A stretch of DNA of 26,624 bases from Pelargonium cotyledonis (Eukaryota; Streptophyta; Magnoliopsida; Geraniales; Geraniaceae): NCBI GenBank assembly GCA_036897625.1, contig JAYMTA010000572.1, positions 1-26,624 on the forward strand, written 5' to 3'. Each line of letters starts with the position of its first letter. The stretch's first letter is position 1. Both the position numbers and the translations under genes were made by a program. The notes under the pieces were generated by a model. It was not told the origin of the DNA. It saw nothing but the letters and a program-made list of their open reading frames with translations, and ran no database searches. This document shows positions 9,801-19,905 of this stretch, in pieces.

Positions 9801-12800
9801 GTGTCAAATTACAATGGACATTGATGGGTGTAGAGCATTAGTATCTTCTGGAGGACATAAAGTTGTAAGTATAAATTCCAAAGTTGAATGTTTCTTCATC
9901 CTGATTATCTTTTTGCAGGCTACCAAATGCCTCATTTAGTTTTTTTTTTTTTCCGGATTGCTTATATATGTCAGCAAACTGGTTCATTTTGCAGGTTGTG
10001 GAATGCCTCGTAAAATTGATTGAGCCTCATGGTCGTATTGTTGAGGATGATAGTTGCATATTCTTGGCATGCGATACGATAATGAATCTTCTTTTGAAGG
10101 TAGTACCAGTGATGTAGCTTCCTACAATATTGCTTCAATCAAAATTGTTAACTAATTAGTTTCTTTTCAAATTAGAGGGAGCAAGTGCATGTTCCACTTG
10201 ATGAGTCTACTCTAATTAATCTTTTGAGAGCATTGGAATATTGGACAGGTACGCTGTTATTAAATTCCTTAAAGTATGCATACCTCCAATACTTGATATA
10301 TTCACATGGAATAAAAATTTAGTTATCTATCTTTGTTTTCTTTGTCTTTGTCTTTGACACTCTGTTTTGTCACTTTTGTAGGATTTTGTCTGGAAAAATT
10401 ACATTGTGCAACAAAAATATAGATTTTGGGTTTTTGCAATTTTTTAGTATTTTGTTCATACATTCTTATTGTCTTTCATTAATTTAATATCACATTTGTT
10501 CTATAAACTGAACAAAATAGGACACTTGGTAATAATAACCTATCTGATATTTTAACATCTTAAGATTACAAAGATAAATATATTGAAGATACTAAATTCA
10601 CCAATATTCCCATAGTCCCAAATTTTGCCTTAGAAGTTCTCTTATATAGTTCTGAAACACTTGTCCCTAAGAACTTTTACGGTGTCGAAAGAACTCCGGT
10701 TTTATTGGAGGTAGCAAACATAAGAATCTGCATCTTACAATTTTGTACATTAATATCTCTAGGACTGTCAGTTGAATAAGGAGGCTGAAAATGTAAGATT
10801 AGACTAATAACCTTGTTCCTCTGCCTTCTTTGAATTGTTTGTTGATGGAAGAAACTTGCATTATATTCACCAAATTTAAGCCATTTTATCTTAAATCCCT
10901 TACCTCTAATGCTCTTTACTCCAATAAATCAACTTTTTGTGTCTGAAGATCCTTCTGCAAAGCAGCAATCTTGAGACTTCAATGACTTCTGTGCAAGATC
11001 AGTGTTTCTAGACGATACAAGTTTGAATTTCTTAGCACTTTCTTAAACCTGGCTCAACTATGAGAGTAGAGATTTTCTGCAGTATGGTGAAGCACCCATG
11101 CGTTAGGGAAATTCTGTGCAATTACTAGTAGGCATGTAGCCTCTCCTTGCATCATTATGCTATCATTCGATGAAGTACAAGTCCATAAACATTGCACCTG
11201 AAAGTTAAGTTTTGAAGAGCTTTAAATGAGATTTTGAGAACATCTAGTTTTTAAGAGGCAAGACCTGTAAAAAGTGTCAACACCAACTGGGCGATCTCCC
11301 CACATGGGAAAGAGCCTCTACTTCATATACTTTTTGGGGTCTTAGTCTTCAAATTTAGTCATGCGTTCAATCCTTTTTTAGTTGGTAAAAGGTCCTTAGC
11401 CGCTAAATATGTTTCTAATCTTCCGATTAGAGCGGATTTGGATTAATGACTTTATAAGTTTATGGCCCAAAGGATTCATTTAGTTGACTATAATATTGTT
11501 TGGGCTTGGTTGTTATCAATCTCTTCGCTAATGAACATTAGTCAGAGCTTTTCAAGCATCACCATGGCTCAAAGATATTGTATTCTATCTCTTTTTACCA
11601 AATGTCCTTTTTATGTTGGCTTTGTTAAATCCAACATTGCCCATGGAGAACTGCTATGTCCGCACCTTTCAAGAACACATTTTATAGTTAGAGAATCATA
11701 TTAACAAGTGCTTTACTAATCTTGTTGGCATAATCAAAGGTAATTTATTCCTGTTTGGATTGAATTGAATCCAATATAATGAGAGAAGTAAATTTCTCTA
11801 ATCGAATAAATGAATCTGAGGTGAAAGGTGCCGCAAGTAAATCCATCACCAACAGAGATTATTTTATGCATCACATCCTCTATTCCTCTTTTTTGGAAAC
11901 TAAAAATGCAAGTGTTCACACCAGCTGTGGCAGTGGTGCATCTGTGCCATGTTCAGACATGGTGAGGGGTCATCCCAGGATTTTTAAATTTATTTTGCAG
12001 CTTATTTGCTTTTAAGCAAATACAGTTCACATACATGCATTAGTCTCTATTTCCTGTATAAACAGCACCTGTTTGAGGGCTTGGTAAGGTAGGGCCTTCT
12101 ATTTCAATAGCTCCACCTGAGAAGTGACAGAACTACCATTTCTGTATACCCAATCCTCCAAAGGGAATTTTTTTTAGTTATGCAATCTTATCTTGCACAT
12201 TTTTTTATTTTGCTTGTTCAAAAAAGAATTACTCCATCCATCCCAAAATGAGTGTACTCTTTCCTTTTATAGGAAGATAGGTATATGCATAAATTACCAA
12301 TAGTATCCCTATATTAAAATAGTTAGTATCACTTGAGTTTGTTTTAACCTTTAACACGTGTCAATGGGGATACAAGAGAAAATGTATAGTTATTGTTAAC
12401 TTCTTAATTTTTCTCAAAAAAAACACCAAAATACTCATTTTAGGACGCAAGGAGTATGTTCTTCTTACATGCATGCATATGTAATATTTTGCTACTTTCA
12501 CTTTCATCATTATTGCTGCACTTTAGAACTCTGCAAGAGTATTTGTAATAAATTCATGTATATGTTTTCAGGGAAGACTAATGACCGATCTATTCTCATG
12601 ATGGCTTCGAGTATTTCTACATTAGTATTTGATTATACATCAGAAGATGCTCTTCGGAATCATCCTAACTTCAGCAATAGCTGTCTTGATAAACTGACCC
12701 ATCTTATTGCAAGAAGTTTGGCCACATCTGGGCAGGTATATTATGATGTTCATCTCTGTTTTAGCTTAGGCTTCACCATTGACAAAGAAGTTTAAGCGCA

Positions 12801-13402
12801 TCCAAGGGTTTTGTGGTTTGTTTAGAGATGTGGTGTGAAACAAATGTACTCTTGCAACATGAACTCATATGTTGATGAAACAGGGGTGGGATCTTTATTA
12901 GGTTGGTGTCCTGGTAGAATATGGACCGTACGTATAGGTTTTAGTTCGTCACAACCTTTCATATGGAGTCATTATAAATTATTTGTAAAAATATAGATGT
13001 AGGAACATGAATGCACAACATGATCCATAAAATATGGATGAGATCTAGTAGGAGGTCGGTTTCTTGTAGAGCATCACATATTTGTTGGCCTGTATTAATG
13101 TGAAGTTACAAGTTGTCTAATCGAAGGCATTGCAGGATCTGTCGGATGAGGCTAAAGCAGAGATGGATCTTGTTGAAATCGTGATTGCAGGTTCGGAAAT
13201 ACTTGTCTTCATTCTCTCATATCAGAGTTTGTTTGAAGCTTGAACTGAACCACACACTAGTTTTCATATTGTTGCTTTTGATAATCAGATTGCAATTGTT
13301 AGATGTAGAGAGTGATGATTTCAATTTTGTGCAGGTTATTCTCGATGGGGCAACCGGTTCCCCAGTTTAAAAGCGGTGGTTGAAAGATTAACGACGGTGT
13401 AA
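3806..13402 (+). CDS. Neurochondrin-family protein (18 exons, 634 aa)
   Basis: Exons: 3806-3808, 3900-4083, 4162-4324, 5036-5172, 5396-5499, 5642-5737, 5938-6031, 7336-7456, 7545-7744, 9122-9213, 9307-9362, 9570-9659, 9765-9864, 9995-10099, 10176-10248, 12572-12735, 13136-13190, 13335-13402. All introns are GT-AG and the phases join without a stop, giving 634 aa; the Arabidopsis homologue At4g32050 is about 620 aa. Diagnostic stretches are CLKLLKGERDEQRLAGLLLV near the N-terminus, KYEASKSTSSTAESITLKQQ in exon 9, and a C-terminus in GYSRWGNRFPSLKAVVERL. The protein is mostly helical and armadillo-like, with no signal peptide or membrane span, so probably cytosolic. Animal neurochondrin acts in neurite growth and signalling; the plant role is not established. 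Exon 5 could instead start at 5369 (nine extra codons, same frame). Exon 1 contributes only the ATG, because exon 2 has an in-frame stop just upstream (3891-3893). Confidence 0.93.
3811..3843 (+). repeat. CT microsatellite in intron 1 of the neurochondrin gene
   Basis: A CT-rich stretch ending in nine or more CT units fills the first part of the 91-bp first intron, starting just after the ATG and donor. CT tracts near plant transcription starts are common and can act as GA/CT promoter elements. It is likely to vary in length between individuals. Confidence 0.7.
4325..5035 (+). other. Neurochondrin intron 3
   Basis: This 711-bp intron holds no recognisable gene or mobile element. A small perfect hairpin, CCCTGTC-CTGT-GACAGGG, lies near 4802-4819. 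Confidence 0.4.
6032..7335 (+). other. Neurochondrin intron 7
   Basis: This 1304-bp intron contains a run of seven G near 6383 and a comparatively GC-rich patch at about 6480-6650. That patch could be an old insertion, but no coding frame, terminal repeat or poly(A) tail supports one. Confidence 0.35.
8515..8780 (-). mobile_element. RTE-type LINE ORF2 C-terminal relic in neurochondrin intron 9
   Basis: The minus strand encodes, through stops and frame changes, the hallmark tail of RTE-clade LINE polyproteins. In order: RMLR-x-MCGNT with the usual Trp codon changed to a stop (about 8775-8720), KKIRNEIIR, then NRLRWFGDVEHRK (about 8640-8598), then KRGMGRPK (about 8552-8525). In intact elements this segment lies after the reverse transcriptase domain. 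It is heavily decayed, so the insertion is old. It lies antisense to the host gene inside the 1377-bp intron 7745-9121, where it should be spliced out. No ends or target duplication could be fixed. Confidence 0.72.
10600..11060 (-). mobile_element. L1-type LINE ORF2 relic in neurochondrin intron 15
   Basis: On the minus strand near 10895-10800 an open stretch reads KIKWLKFGEYNASFFHQQT followed by RRQRNKVISLI. This fits the conserved block of plant L1-type ORF2 between endonuclease and reverse transcriptase (pattern WL..GD.NT.FFH, then RR.RN.I). The flanking 200-300 bp on each side have broken frames. The relic is antisense to the host gene in its largest intron (10249-12571, 2323 bp). The limits given are only approximate; more of the intron may derive from the same element. 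Confidence 0.6.
12230..12456. mobile_element. Stowaway-type MITE in neurochondrin intron 15
   Basis: The element lies between TA dinucleotides (12230-12231 and 12455-12456). Its left end reads CTCCATCCATCCCAAAATGA and the complement of its right end reads CTCCTTGCGTCCTAAAATGA. A CTCCxTCCxTCCC terminus and a TA target duplication are hallmarks of Stowaway (Tc1/mariner) MITEs. It is about 225 bp, non-coding and AT-rich. Its interior is similar to the complement of the MITE at 17313-17565. Being 115 bp upstream of exon 16, it could affect branch-point choice, but nothing in the sequence shows this. Confidence 0.88.
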
Positions 13403-13549
13403 GCGGGGCTTTGTGTAATTCAGTGAGTCTATTTTGATATTTGTTGGTTTGTAGCTGTAGCATAGAAAGAAATAGGTGAGAAATGTAGCTTTTTAACATC
13501 TCAGTCTCAAGTAGGATAATATGATTATATGTAACATCGTCAAATGTAC

Positions 13550-13555
13550 AATAAA
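13550..13555 (+). terminator. Poly(A) signal AATAAA for the neurochondrin gene
   Basis: A canonical AATAAA lies 148 bp after the TAA stop in an AT-rich 3' region. It is the best candidate polyadenylation signal for this transcript. Plant signals are loose, so the cleavage site may be elsewhere nearby. Confidence 0.5.
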
Positions 13556-13559
13556 ACAT

Positions 13560-14000
13560 TAAAACTATGTTCATTTGTGAAGTGTTTGGCCCAAGTGCAA
13601 GTCAATGAAATACATTTCAAACTATATTAATTAATAATATTATATATATTTGGATTATCAACTAGAGGCAGCGTGGAGCTTTTGCCCATTGACTTTATAT
13701 AATATAAGACTACCATAAACAGATCAGTTTCTGTGTCTGTTATTTAGATCTCAAAGCTTTTGGTTTAAAATTGGTTCATTTATTAAACAAGTCGATATGT
13801 ATAGTTTGAATTTGTTTTAGACCTCATTGAATACTTGGGTTGCAATTTGTAACCACAACCCTAAATAAAATGTCTTTTATTTGAGTTTTGGTCAACATTT
13901 TATTTTCCTAGTTATAGTGCAATAAGTTCTGAATCTAGTTAAACTATATAAAGATAAATGGTCCTTGAACTATTATCTTACCTTCTCAATTTCTCAAAAC
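13560..14000. other. AT-rich spacer after the neurochondrin gene
   Basis: There is no gene or clear repeat family here. It contains short AT-alternating stretches (about 13625-13650) and is otherwise unremarkable. Confidence 0.4.
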
Positions 14001-14048
14001 TTGAAACCAAACTAGGAAATAGACGGTACAACAAAAGAAAAAGCAACC

Positions 14049-14156
14049 AAACTAGATCTCATCGAAACAAAACTAATCTCCAATCTAAATAAAATCAAAA
14101 CTAAACTAGATCTAACTGAAACAAAACTAATCTCCAACCTAAGTAAAATCAAAACT
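14049..14156. repeat. Two-copy tandem repeat, period 54 bp
   Basis: Copies start at 14049 and 14103, each beginning AAACTAGATCT and sharing CAAAACTAATCTCCAA and AAAATCAAAACT. Because the period is a multiple of three, the minus strand reads as a repeated 18-residue peptide within an open frame at 14012-14353. That frame has no recognised domain and is probably not a gene. Confidence 0.7.
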
Positions 14157-14201
14157 AAATCATAATCGAAAGAACTCCCAATTCTCAAAACCTGAAATCT
14201 C

Positions 14202-14387
14202 GTACCAATAACCATGTACTTTTTTGATTTGAGTACTAACCAAAAAATCAAATTAGGGGCATTGAGATAACCCTTCACCCGATCTATCGAACATCTTTTT
14301 GCAAGTTCCGTGTACCAAAAATCATGTACTCTTTTTATTTGAGTACCAACCAATAAACTGAATCAGGGGCATTGGGAAAACCCTCCC
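14202..14387. repeat. Two-copy diverged tandem repeat, period 110 bp
   Basis: Copies start at 14202 and 14312, each beginning GTACCAA and sharing ATGTACT, TTTGAGTAC, AACCAA and AGGGGCATTG. Together with the 54-bp repeat and the C-rich block to the right, this forms an 800-bp patch different in composition from its surroundings. It may be the body of an unrecognised minus-strand retroelement whose GC-rich leader is at about 14790-14600. Confidence 0.6.
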
Positions 14388-14732
14388 TCAATTTACCAAA
14401 AAACTTCCGGAAACCACCAAACAACCCCCACCCCGACTAGCCGAACCATACCCCATCGGTCTCAGCTTACCTATGACCTGATTCTATCACGAGAGCCACC
14501 TGGAATGAATTATGTCATAACCGCAAACTCCGAAGATGATGTCGATGCCCTAACCACCACTTACTGAATCCTGGTCGTTACAGACTAAAGCCCTAACCGC
14601 CCTTCAAAGCCCGCACACCAAGAATTCTATCTTTGTTGTCCTACAAACAATACACTCATAGAGAAAGAACGATCACCAAGTGACCAGCGCCGCCGCTCAA
14701 GGAGCCACAGCCGCCGCCCCAAAGCAAGGAGA

Positions 14733-14765
14733 CCCCCCCCCCCCCCCCAAAAGGGACCCCCCCCC
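14733..14765. repeat. Poly(C) tracts (C16 and C9)
   Basis: A run of 16 C (14733-14748) is followed by AAAAGGGA and nine C (14757-14765) inside a GCC-rich block. On the minus strand these are long G runs, able in principle to form a G-quadruplex. Runs of this length are prone to slippage in replication and to sequencing error, so the exact counts are uncertain. Confidence 0.7.
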
Positions 14766-14789
14766 GCCGCAACCCTAGAGAGAGAACTA

Positions 14790-15256
14790 CAACTCCAACT
14801 AAATTTTGGACATTCTGAATTGTCAGCTTTGAGCAGGAGATTAATTAATTTAAAATAATTATTTGATAAATTGGATAATTTTTAAAATAGTCATCTTAGA
14901 TTGAAGAATTATTTTAAACAAATATATTTTTTATTTGAATGTTATATTTATTTATTTATTTATTTATTTTTAGCATCACGATATAGTCAATAATTATTCC
15001 ATTCATATAAACAAACATTATAAATCCAATAATTATCCGAATTAAAATTGGTAGTAGCCCAATTAAACAGCCACTTTCTCAACACCAACCCCTCTCTCTC
15101 CCCCAAACAAAACAAAATCAGAACTTGCTTCTTACATTTCCAATCATAGAGTAGATACAATTCACAGTTCACACAAGCTGATGATGTAGAAGAGATCGAA
15201 GAGAAGACATTTTTCAGAAAGAAAAAAATACAGTTTCAGAGACAAAACAGAGAAAA
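14790..15256 (+). promoter_or_regulatory. Upstream region and 5' leader of the arabinosyltransferase gene
   Basis: An AT-rich stretch with a (TTTA) repeat at about 14945-14970 leads into a CT-rich part (15085-15105, TCTCTCTCCCCC) and an A/G-rich leader up to the ATG. This matches a plant promoter followed by a 5' untranslated region. No TATA box could be chosen with confidence. Confidence 0.35.
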
Positions 15257-18200
15257 ATGGGTTGCGGCAATTTGTTCTTCACCGCCATCATAACCTTCTC
15301 AGTTGCTCTAATCACATACAACATTCTCATCTCCGCAAATGCCCCTCTCAGGAAAGACCTTCCCTCAACCTCCTCCTCGTCAATTTTCGTCGACCCGGTG
15401 ATCAAAATGCCTCTGGACAGATCAAAATCGCAGAGCGCCAAAAAGAGGCTGTTCCACACGGCCGTGACCGCCTCTGATTCAGTGTACAACACATGGCAGT
15501 GCCGGATCATGTACTACTGGTACAACAAGCACAAGAATGGACCCAACTCCGAGATGGGTGGCTTTACCAGAATATTGCACTCCGGGAAGCCGGACAAGTA
15601 TATGGACGAGATCCCCACTTTTGTTGCCCAGCCACTCCCTTCTGGGATGGATCAGGTTTTGCATTTTTTTTGTTCTCTCTTACCCATTTCGTGGAGCAAT
15701 TGTCTTTTTGTTTGAATTGAATTGTTACTATCTGGGTCTCTTTGGTTTTGCAATTTGGTGCTAATTCAATTGGGAAGTTGGGATTTTTTTTTCTTCTCTT
15801 ATGTTCCAGAATTAGGAGATGTGAGGGTTGAGTTTGTTTTCTATGTCTGAAAAAAAAAAATGGATTACTTAAAAATGCCAATTAGTCTGTTGTAATTGTT
15901 GGGTTTTTCAGAATTTGGATTTGTATGATTAATTGAATTGATGCATTATCTTTCTATAGATGATCCATGCAAATTTCTATATGAGGAAATGATCATTGAA
16001 TGGCGAAATTTGATCTTAAATTTAGCTCAAAGATGTTATATAGTTCTTGCCATTGCTATCTCAAACCACTTGATACATTATTTTGGACCTTTAGTTCCCA
16101 GCTCAGCCAGTAGGTTCATGACTTGACCATTTACTCAAACGGGTTTGTATTCAAATTTGGTATATCTAAAACAGCATATAGAATTTCATACTGGTTTGCT
16201 CAGAAATGTGGCAATTTTATTGCTGATGTAGAATAATCTATCTATACTTGTGAGTTTTGATGATCGAAGTGTGTCTTAGAACTTGAGAATTTCAAATCTT
16301 CCACTGTACTATGTATTTTTTGTTGGTTGTAACTTGTAAAGCTCATGTTCTCTCTATTACAGGGTTATATAGTCCTCAATAGACCCTGGGCATTTGTACA
16401 ATGGCTTAAGGAAGCCGACATTAAAGAAGAGTATGAGAAACCTAACTCCTTGGTTTCATCAAATATCAAATTTTCACTATTCCATATATTGTGATGGGAC
16501 TTACTTTTTTTGCGCTGTGCTTACCATGTATCCAGTTATATTCTGATGGCAGAGCCAGACCATATAATCATCAAGCCCATACCAAACCTATCTAGAGATG
16601 GACTTGGAGCGGCATTTCCATTCTTTTATATTGAACCCAAAAAGTATGAATCAGTTCTCCGGAAATTCTTTCCCGAGGATAAGGGACCAATAACCAACAT
16701 TGACCCAATAGGAAATTCTCCTGTCATTATTGGGAAGGTAGGTATTTTGGTTTGGCTTATTAGACAATGTTGGCGCTCTCTTTTGCTTTTTGCTTTTCTT
16801 GATCTTTTTGGAATATTGTTAGGAATCTCTCATGAAGATTGCTCCCACTTGGATGAATGTTTCCTTGGCCATGAAGAAGGATGCTGAAGCAGATAAAGCT
16901 TTTGGTTGGGTGCTTGAAATGTGAGCTTTCCCTAATGAATTTTATACTTGTTAACCTCTGAGTAAGTGGTTGGTTAACTTTTCTTTTTTCATTTGGTTTG
17001 TGAATGCAGGTATGCTTATGCTGTTGCTTCTGCTTTTCATGGTGTTGGTAACATCTTATACAAGGACTTCATGATTCAGGTTTGACCAGATTATTTGTTC
17101 TTCTTTGACTTATCTATTTTCTTTGTGTGATATTGCCTCTAAGGCAAGTCCATAATAGACGTCAACTTTTCACCTATTTGATCATTGAGCACCTATCCAA
17201 ACTTAAGAAGGCTTCAAATTAGCAAGATCTATCTATTTATAACTTCGCCAAATAATATGTTATTGTCCTGAATTTTTTATTTACTATTTAAGGGACGTAA
17301 TCATTTTGGTAATACTCCATCCATCCCAAAATGAGTATCATTATTTCCATTTTGTGAGCAATTAAGAAATTTAGTGTTTTAGAATTACCTTTGAATCCCC
17401 GTGAGTATGTGTTCTAACAAACTCAAGGGATACTAACTAAATTTATTAAATGGATGTTATTGGTAATTTCTTGTTATAACTAACTTCCTAAAAAGGAAAG
17501 ATGACACTCATTTTGGGACAAAAATGCAAGACAAATAGGACACTTATTTTGGGACGGAGGGAGTAACAGCAAGTAACTTGCAAATGATCTTTCAGATGTA
17601 TTATTGTTTATGCTATCTGTTACTAGCTGTTTAGCATGTCTTACACTCTCATGAGCATCAATTATCTTAACCTTTTGCAAGGTTCTTGCTGAATATGTCA
17701 TGTAGCAATTTCATATATATTCGCAGTGCATTTATTGTTAATTGTCTGATTTTTTATTGGATGTATTCAGCCTCCTTGGGATAAAGAATTAGGCAAGAAG
17801 TTCATAATACATTATACCTATGGCTGCGACTATGACTTGAAGGTAAGCATTCTTGCTGATGAAACTGTTCTCTCTGAAGTTTATGCTTGATTTTGTTTAA
17901 TAAGAAACAAGTTAAGGGAAAAAGAAAGGAAATTTGCTGACCTTCGAAGTTATGTGCACAATCAGTTCTGGTTTACCATAAATTGAATGGAATATATGCA
18001 TATATGTGTTCTCTTCAATGAACAATATTTTCCTAATGATGTTTTTATGGATAAATGAACCATCATACTAGTACAACGAAGTGGTGTCCTAGGCATGGGA
18101 AATCTCATGCCTAATGTTCTCAAAATGATAGATGAGCCCATTCCCTTAATCCAACTTTGATAAGAAAACCCACTTCTATTACAACAATTTGTCGGCTAGC

Positions 18201-19905
18201 ATTACTCATTACTAGTCTGTGTTTTCTTCGTGTAGTTAGTTTTTTGTTTTTGTATTTTTGGTGGGTAGTTTGTATTATGTTTGTATAACAGCTTTAATAA
18301 GGTTTTTGTGCTCGAGGATCAACTTTAAAATTGATTGGGGATATTTAGAAAAAAGAAGAAAAGGCATTAAAACCTTTTCTTTTTTAACATCCTATAAGCT
18401 AAACTTCGCATGATAAATGGTGCTTTGATAAGAGACATTTGGATGATGAAGTCATAGTAAGATGCTGTCCTTCAGTCCATGACTTCTTTTTCTAGCTGCA
18501 CATATGCTAATGGAAATTCACCTCTTATGGCGTACATGATTTTCATCCTCTGAACCTCAATGGCTAATTGGCTATACATCTATTATCTAGCTGTTCCTTC
18601 TATGACTTGTTAGGAGGTCAGGGTACCAATTCTGATTAAATTGAAGAAAGAGGACATAATGCTCAAAAAAAGAAAGAGGACAGATGAATTAGTTTCAACT
18701 TTATGTAATTACATAAATGTATTTCTATTATACTATACGATTTGAGTCGAATAAATTGCATTTAAATATCAATATCATAAAATTTGTTTTCTAATGTACG
18801 CATTGTGGAAAATAGTCATGTTGTATGCTTGCTCCTGAAGACGACTACATAGAATGTTATCCCCTATGTATTCTTAAGCATTTTTTACTGTACTGTTTTA
18901 ACTTTCAGGGTAAGTTAACATATGGAAAGATTGGAGAATGGAGGTTTGACAAAAGATCTTATGATCAAGTTGCACCCCCGAAAAATCTTCCCCTGCCACC
19001 AGCGGGTGTTCCTGAAAGTGTGGTATGCTTCGTCTTGGATTTAATTCCTGTTTTCTTGCTGCATTTTTTCAGAACAAAGACAATGACTTCTAGTAGGAAG
19101 ATATACAGTTTCATTCTTATAAAAATCTGATCTTTCAAGCGAGTAACTGCTGTCAATGATATTGAAATTGTTAATTTCTAGAACCTGTTTAATTGACCCA
19201 CACTCAACCATGGTATGAATGTGGTGCAATGTGCCCATTTGTGCATTTCATGTCTGTAGCTTGTTGCATGTCTTTGAGCTGAGGAAATTGCTCTACAGCG
19301 ATACTACTCATTTGGCTCAGTGTATTCAGTCCATCATCTTTAAGCAGCTTGAGTACCTCAAAATAATTAGTTATCCAAACGAGGAGTATTCTGCAAAGAA
19401 ATGCCTTTGAGTTTACAAATGCTCGCACATAGTACAATTAGAAAATAGCCTCCCTCAAATTCTGTAGATATGTTTACTGTATTTGATAGTTTTAGTTACT
19501 TGCGTAATCTTACCAGTTAAAGAGTCGGACAATTCTGCGGTCTCTCCCACTACTTGGGGAAACTTTAGGAATGTAGAGATTTCTTGCCTGTAAACTTATT
19601 CTTAGGCTTCTGATTAGGAGAAAACAAGCCTTATATCTCTCTTAAACAAAAACAGACATAAACAAACAAACGACAGGTACATGAAAATAAGTCATGCAAA
19701 CGTTCATCGGGAAATGATACTAGAGATATTCCCAAAGCTAGATATTTAACCAGCTGTTTATGGTATTGGCTCAATGATATAGTTACATATTCCTGCAAAC
19801 ACATCTTCTGTTCAATTTATGCATAAGCAAATGTAAATGTTGCAGGTAACTCTGGTAAAAATGGTAAATGAAGCCACGGCCAACATTCCAAATTGGGGAC
19901 CGTAA
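15257..19905 (+). CDS. HPAT: Hydroxyproline O-arabinosyltransferase (8 exons, 360 aa)
   Basis: Exons: 15257-15655, 16363-16430, 16536-16737, 16823-16920, 17010-17079, 17771-17842, 18909-19022, 19846-19905. All introns are GT-AG and the phases give 360 aa, matching the family's usual 355-370. HPATs (GT95) transfer L-arabinofuranose from UDP-arabinofuranose to hydroxyproline of extensins and secreted signal peptides in the Golgi. Residues 7-26 form a single signal-anchor helix after MGCGN, giving a type II membrane protein. Family stretches seen are AVTASDSVYNTWQCRIMYYW, YILMAEPDHIIIKPIPN (157-173, with an acidic PDH that may bind the nucleotide sugar or metal), FFYIEPKKYE, TNIDPIGNSPVI, ADKAFGWVLEMYAYA, PPWDKE, IHYTYGCDYD, YGKIGEWRFDKRSYD and a C-terminal VKMVNEATANIPNW. 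The ATG is chosen because it gives the conserved N-terminus and lies after a stop-rich leader. Assignment to the HPAT1/2 branch over HPAT3 rests on gene order and is less sure. Confidence 0.96.
15656..16362 (+). other. HPAT intron 1
   Basis: This 707-bp intron is T-rich at its 5' end and holds no recognisable mobile element or RNA gene. Confidence 0.4.
17313..17565. mobile_element. Stowaway-type MITE in HPAT intron 5, with a doubled right end
   Basis: The element is bounded by TA (17313-17314 and 17564-17565). The left end reads CTCCATCCATCCCAAAATGA and the complement of the right end reads CTCCCTCCGTCCCAAAATAA. The right side also holds an inner, second copy of the terminal motif (ACTCATTTTGGGAC at about 17507-17520), so the terminal repeat occurs twice there. 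The interior, read on the minus strand, shares AAATTACCAATA, AGTTAGTATC and CTTGAGTTTGTT, in the same order, with the plus strand of the MITE at 12230-12456. The two are therefore the same family in opposite orientation. It is non-coding and lies within the 691-bp intron 17080-17770. Confidence 0.9.
17843..18908 (+). other. HPAT intron 6
   Basis: This 1066-bp intron holds no identified element. A small hairpin, AGGCATG ... CATGCCT, lies at about 18091-18112. Confidence 0.35.
19023..19845 (+). other. HPAT intron 7
   Basis: This 823-bp intron separates the last 20-codon exon from the rest of the gene. No mobile element or RNA gene was recognised. Confidence 0.35.

Noticed and set aside
11462..12015. 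Open frames within neurochondrin intron 15
   Set aside because: They lack family motifs, are on inconsistent strands and lie inside an intron containing LINE debris; chance frames are the simplest reading.
14012..14353. 113-codon minus-strand open frame with an 18-residue repeat
   Set aside because: The open frame follows from a tandem duplication whose period is a multiple of three; the composition is not protein-like and no splice partners or domain were found.
14733..14765. C16/C9 tract as a functional G-quadruplex regulator of HPAT
   Set aside because: It is about 490 bp upstream, inside a repeat-like block, and homopolymer length may be a sequencing artefact. Nothing ties it to regulation.
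15214..15881. Antisense open frames opposite HPAT exon 1
   Set aside because: They are shadows of the GC-richer coding exon; the sense strand has the full conserved arabinosyltransferase sequence.
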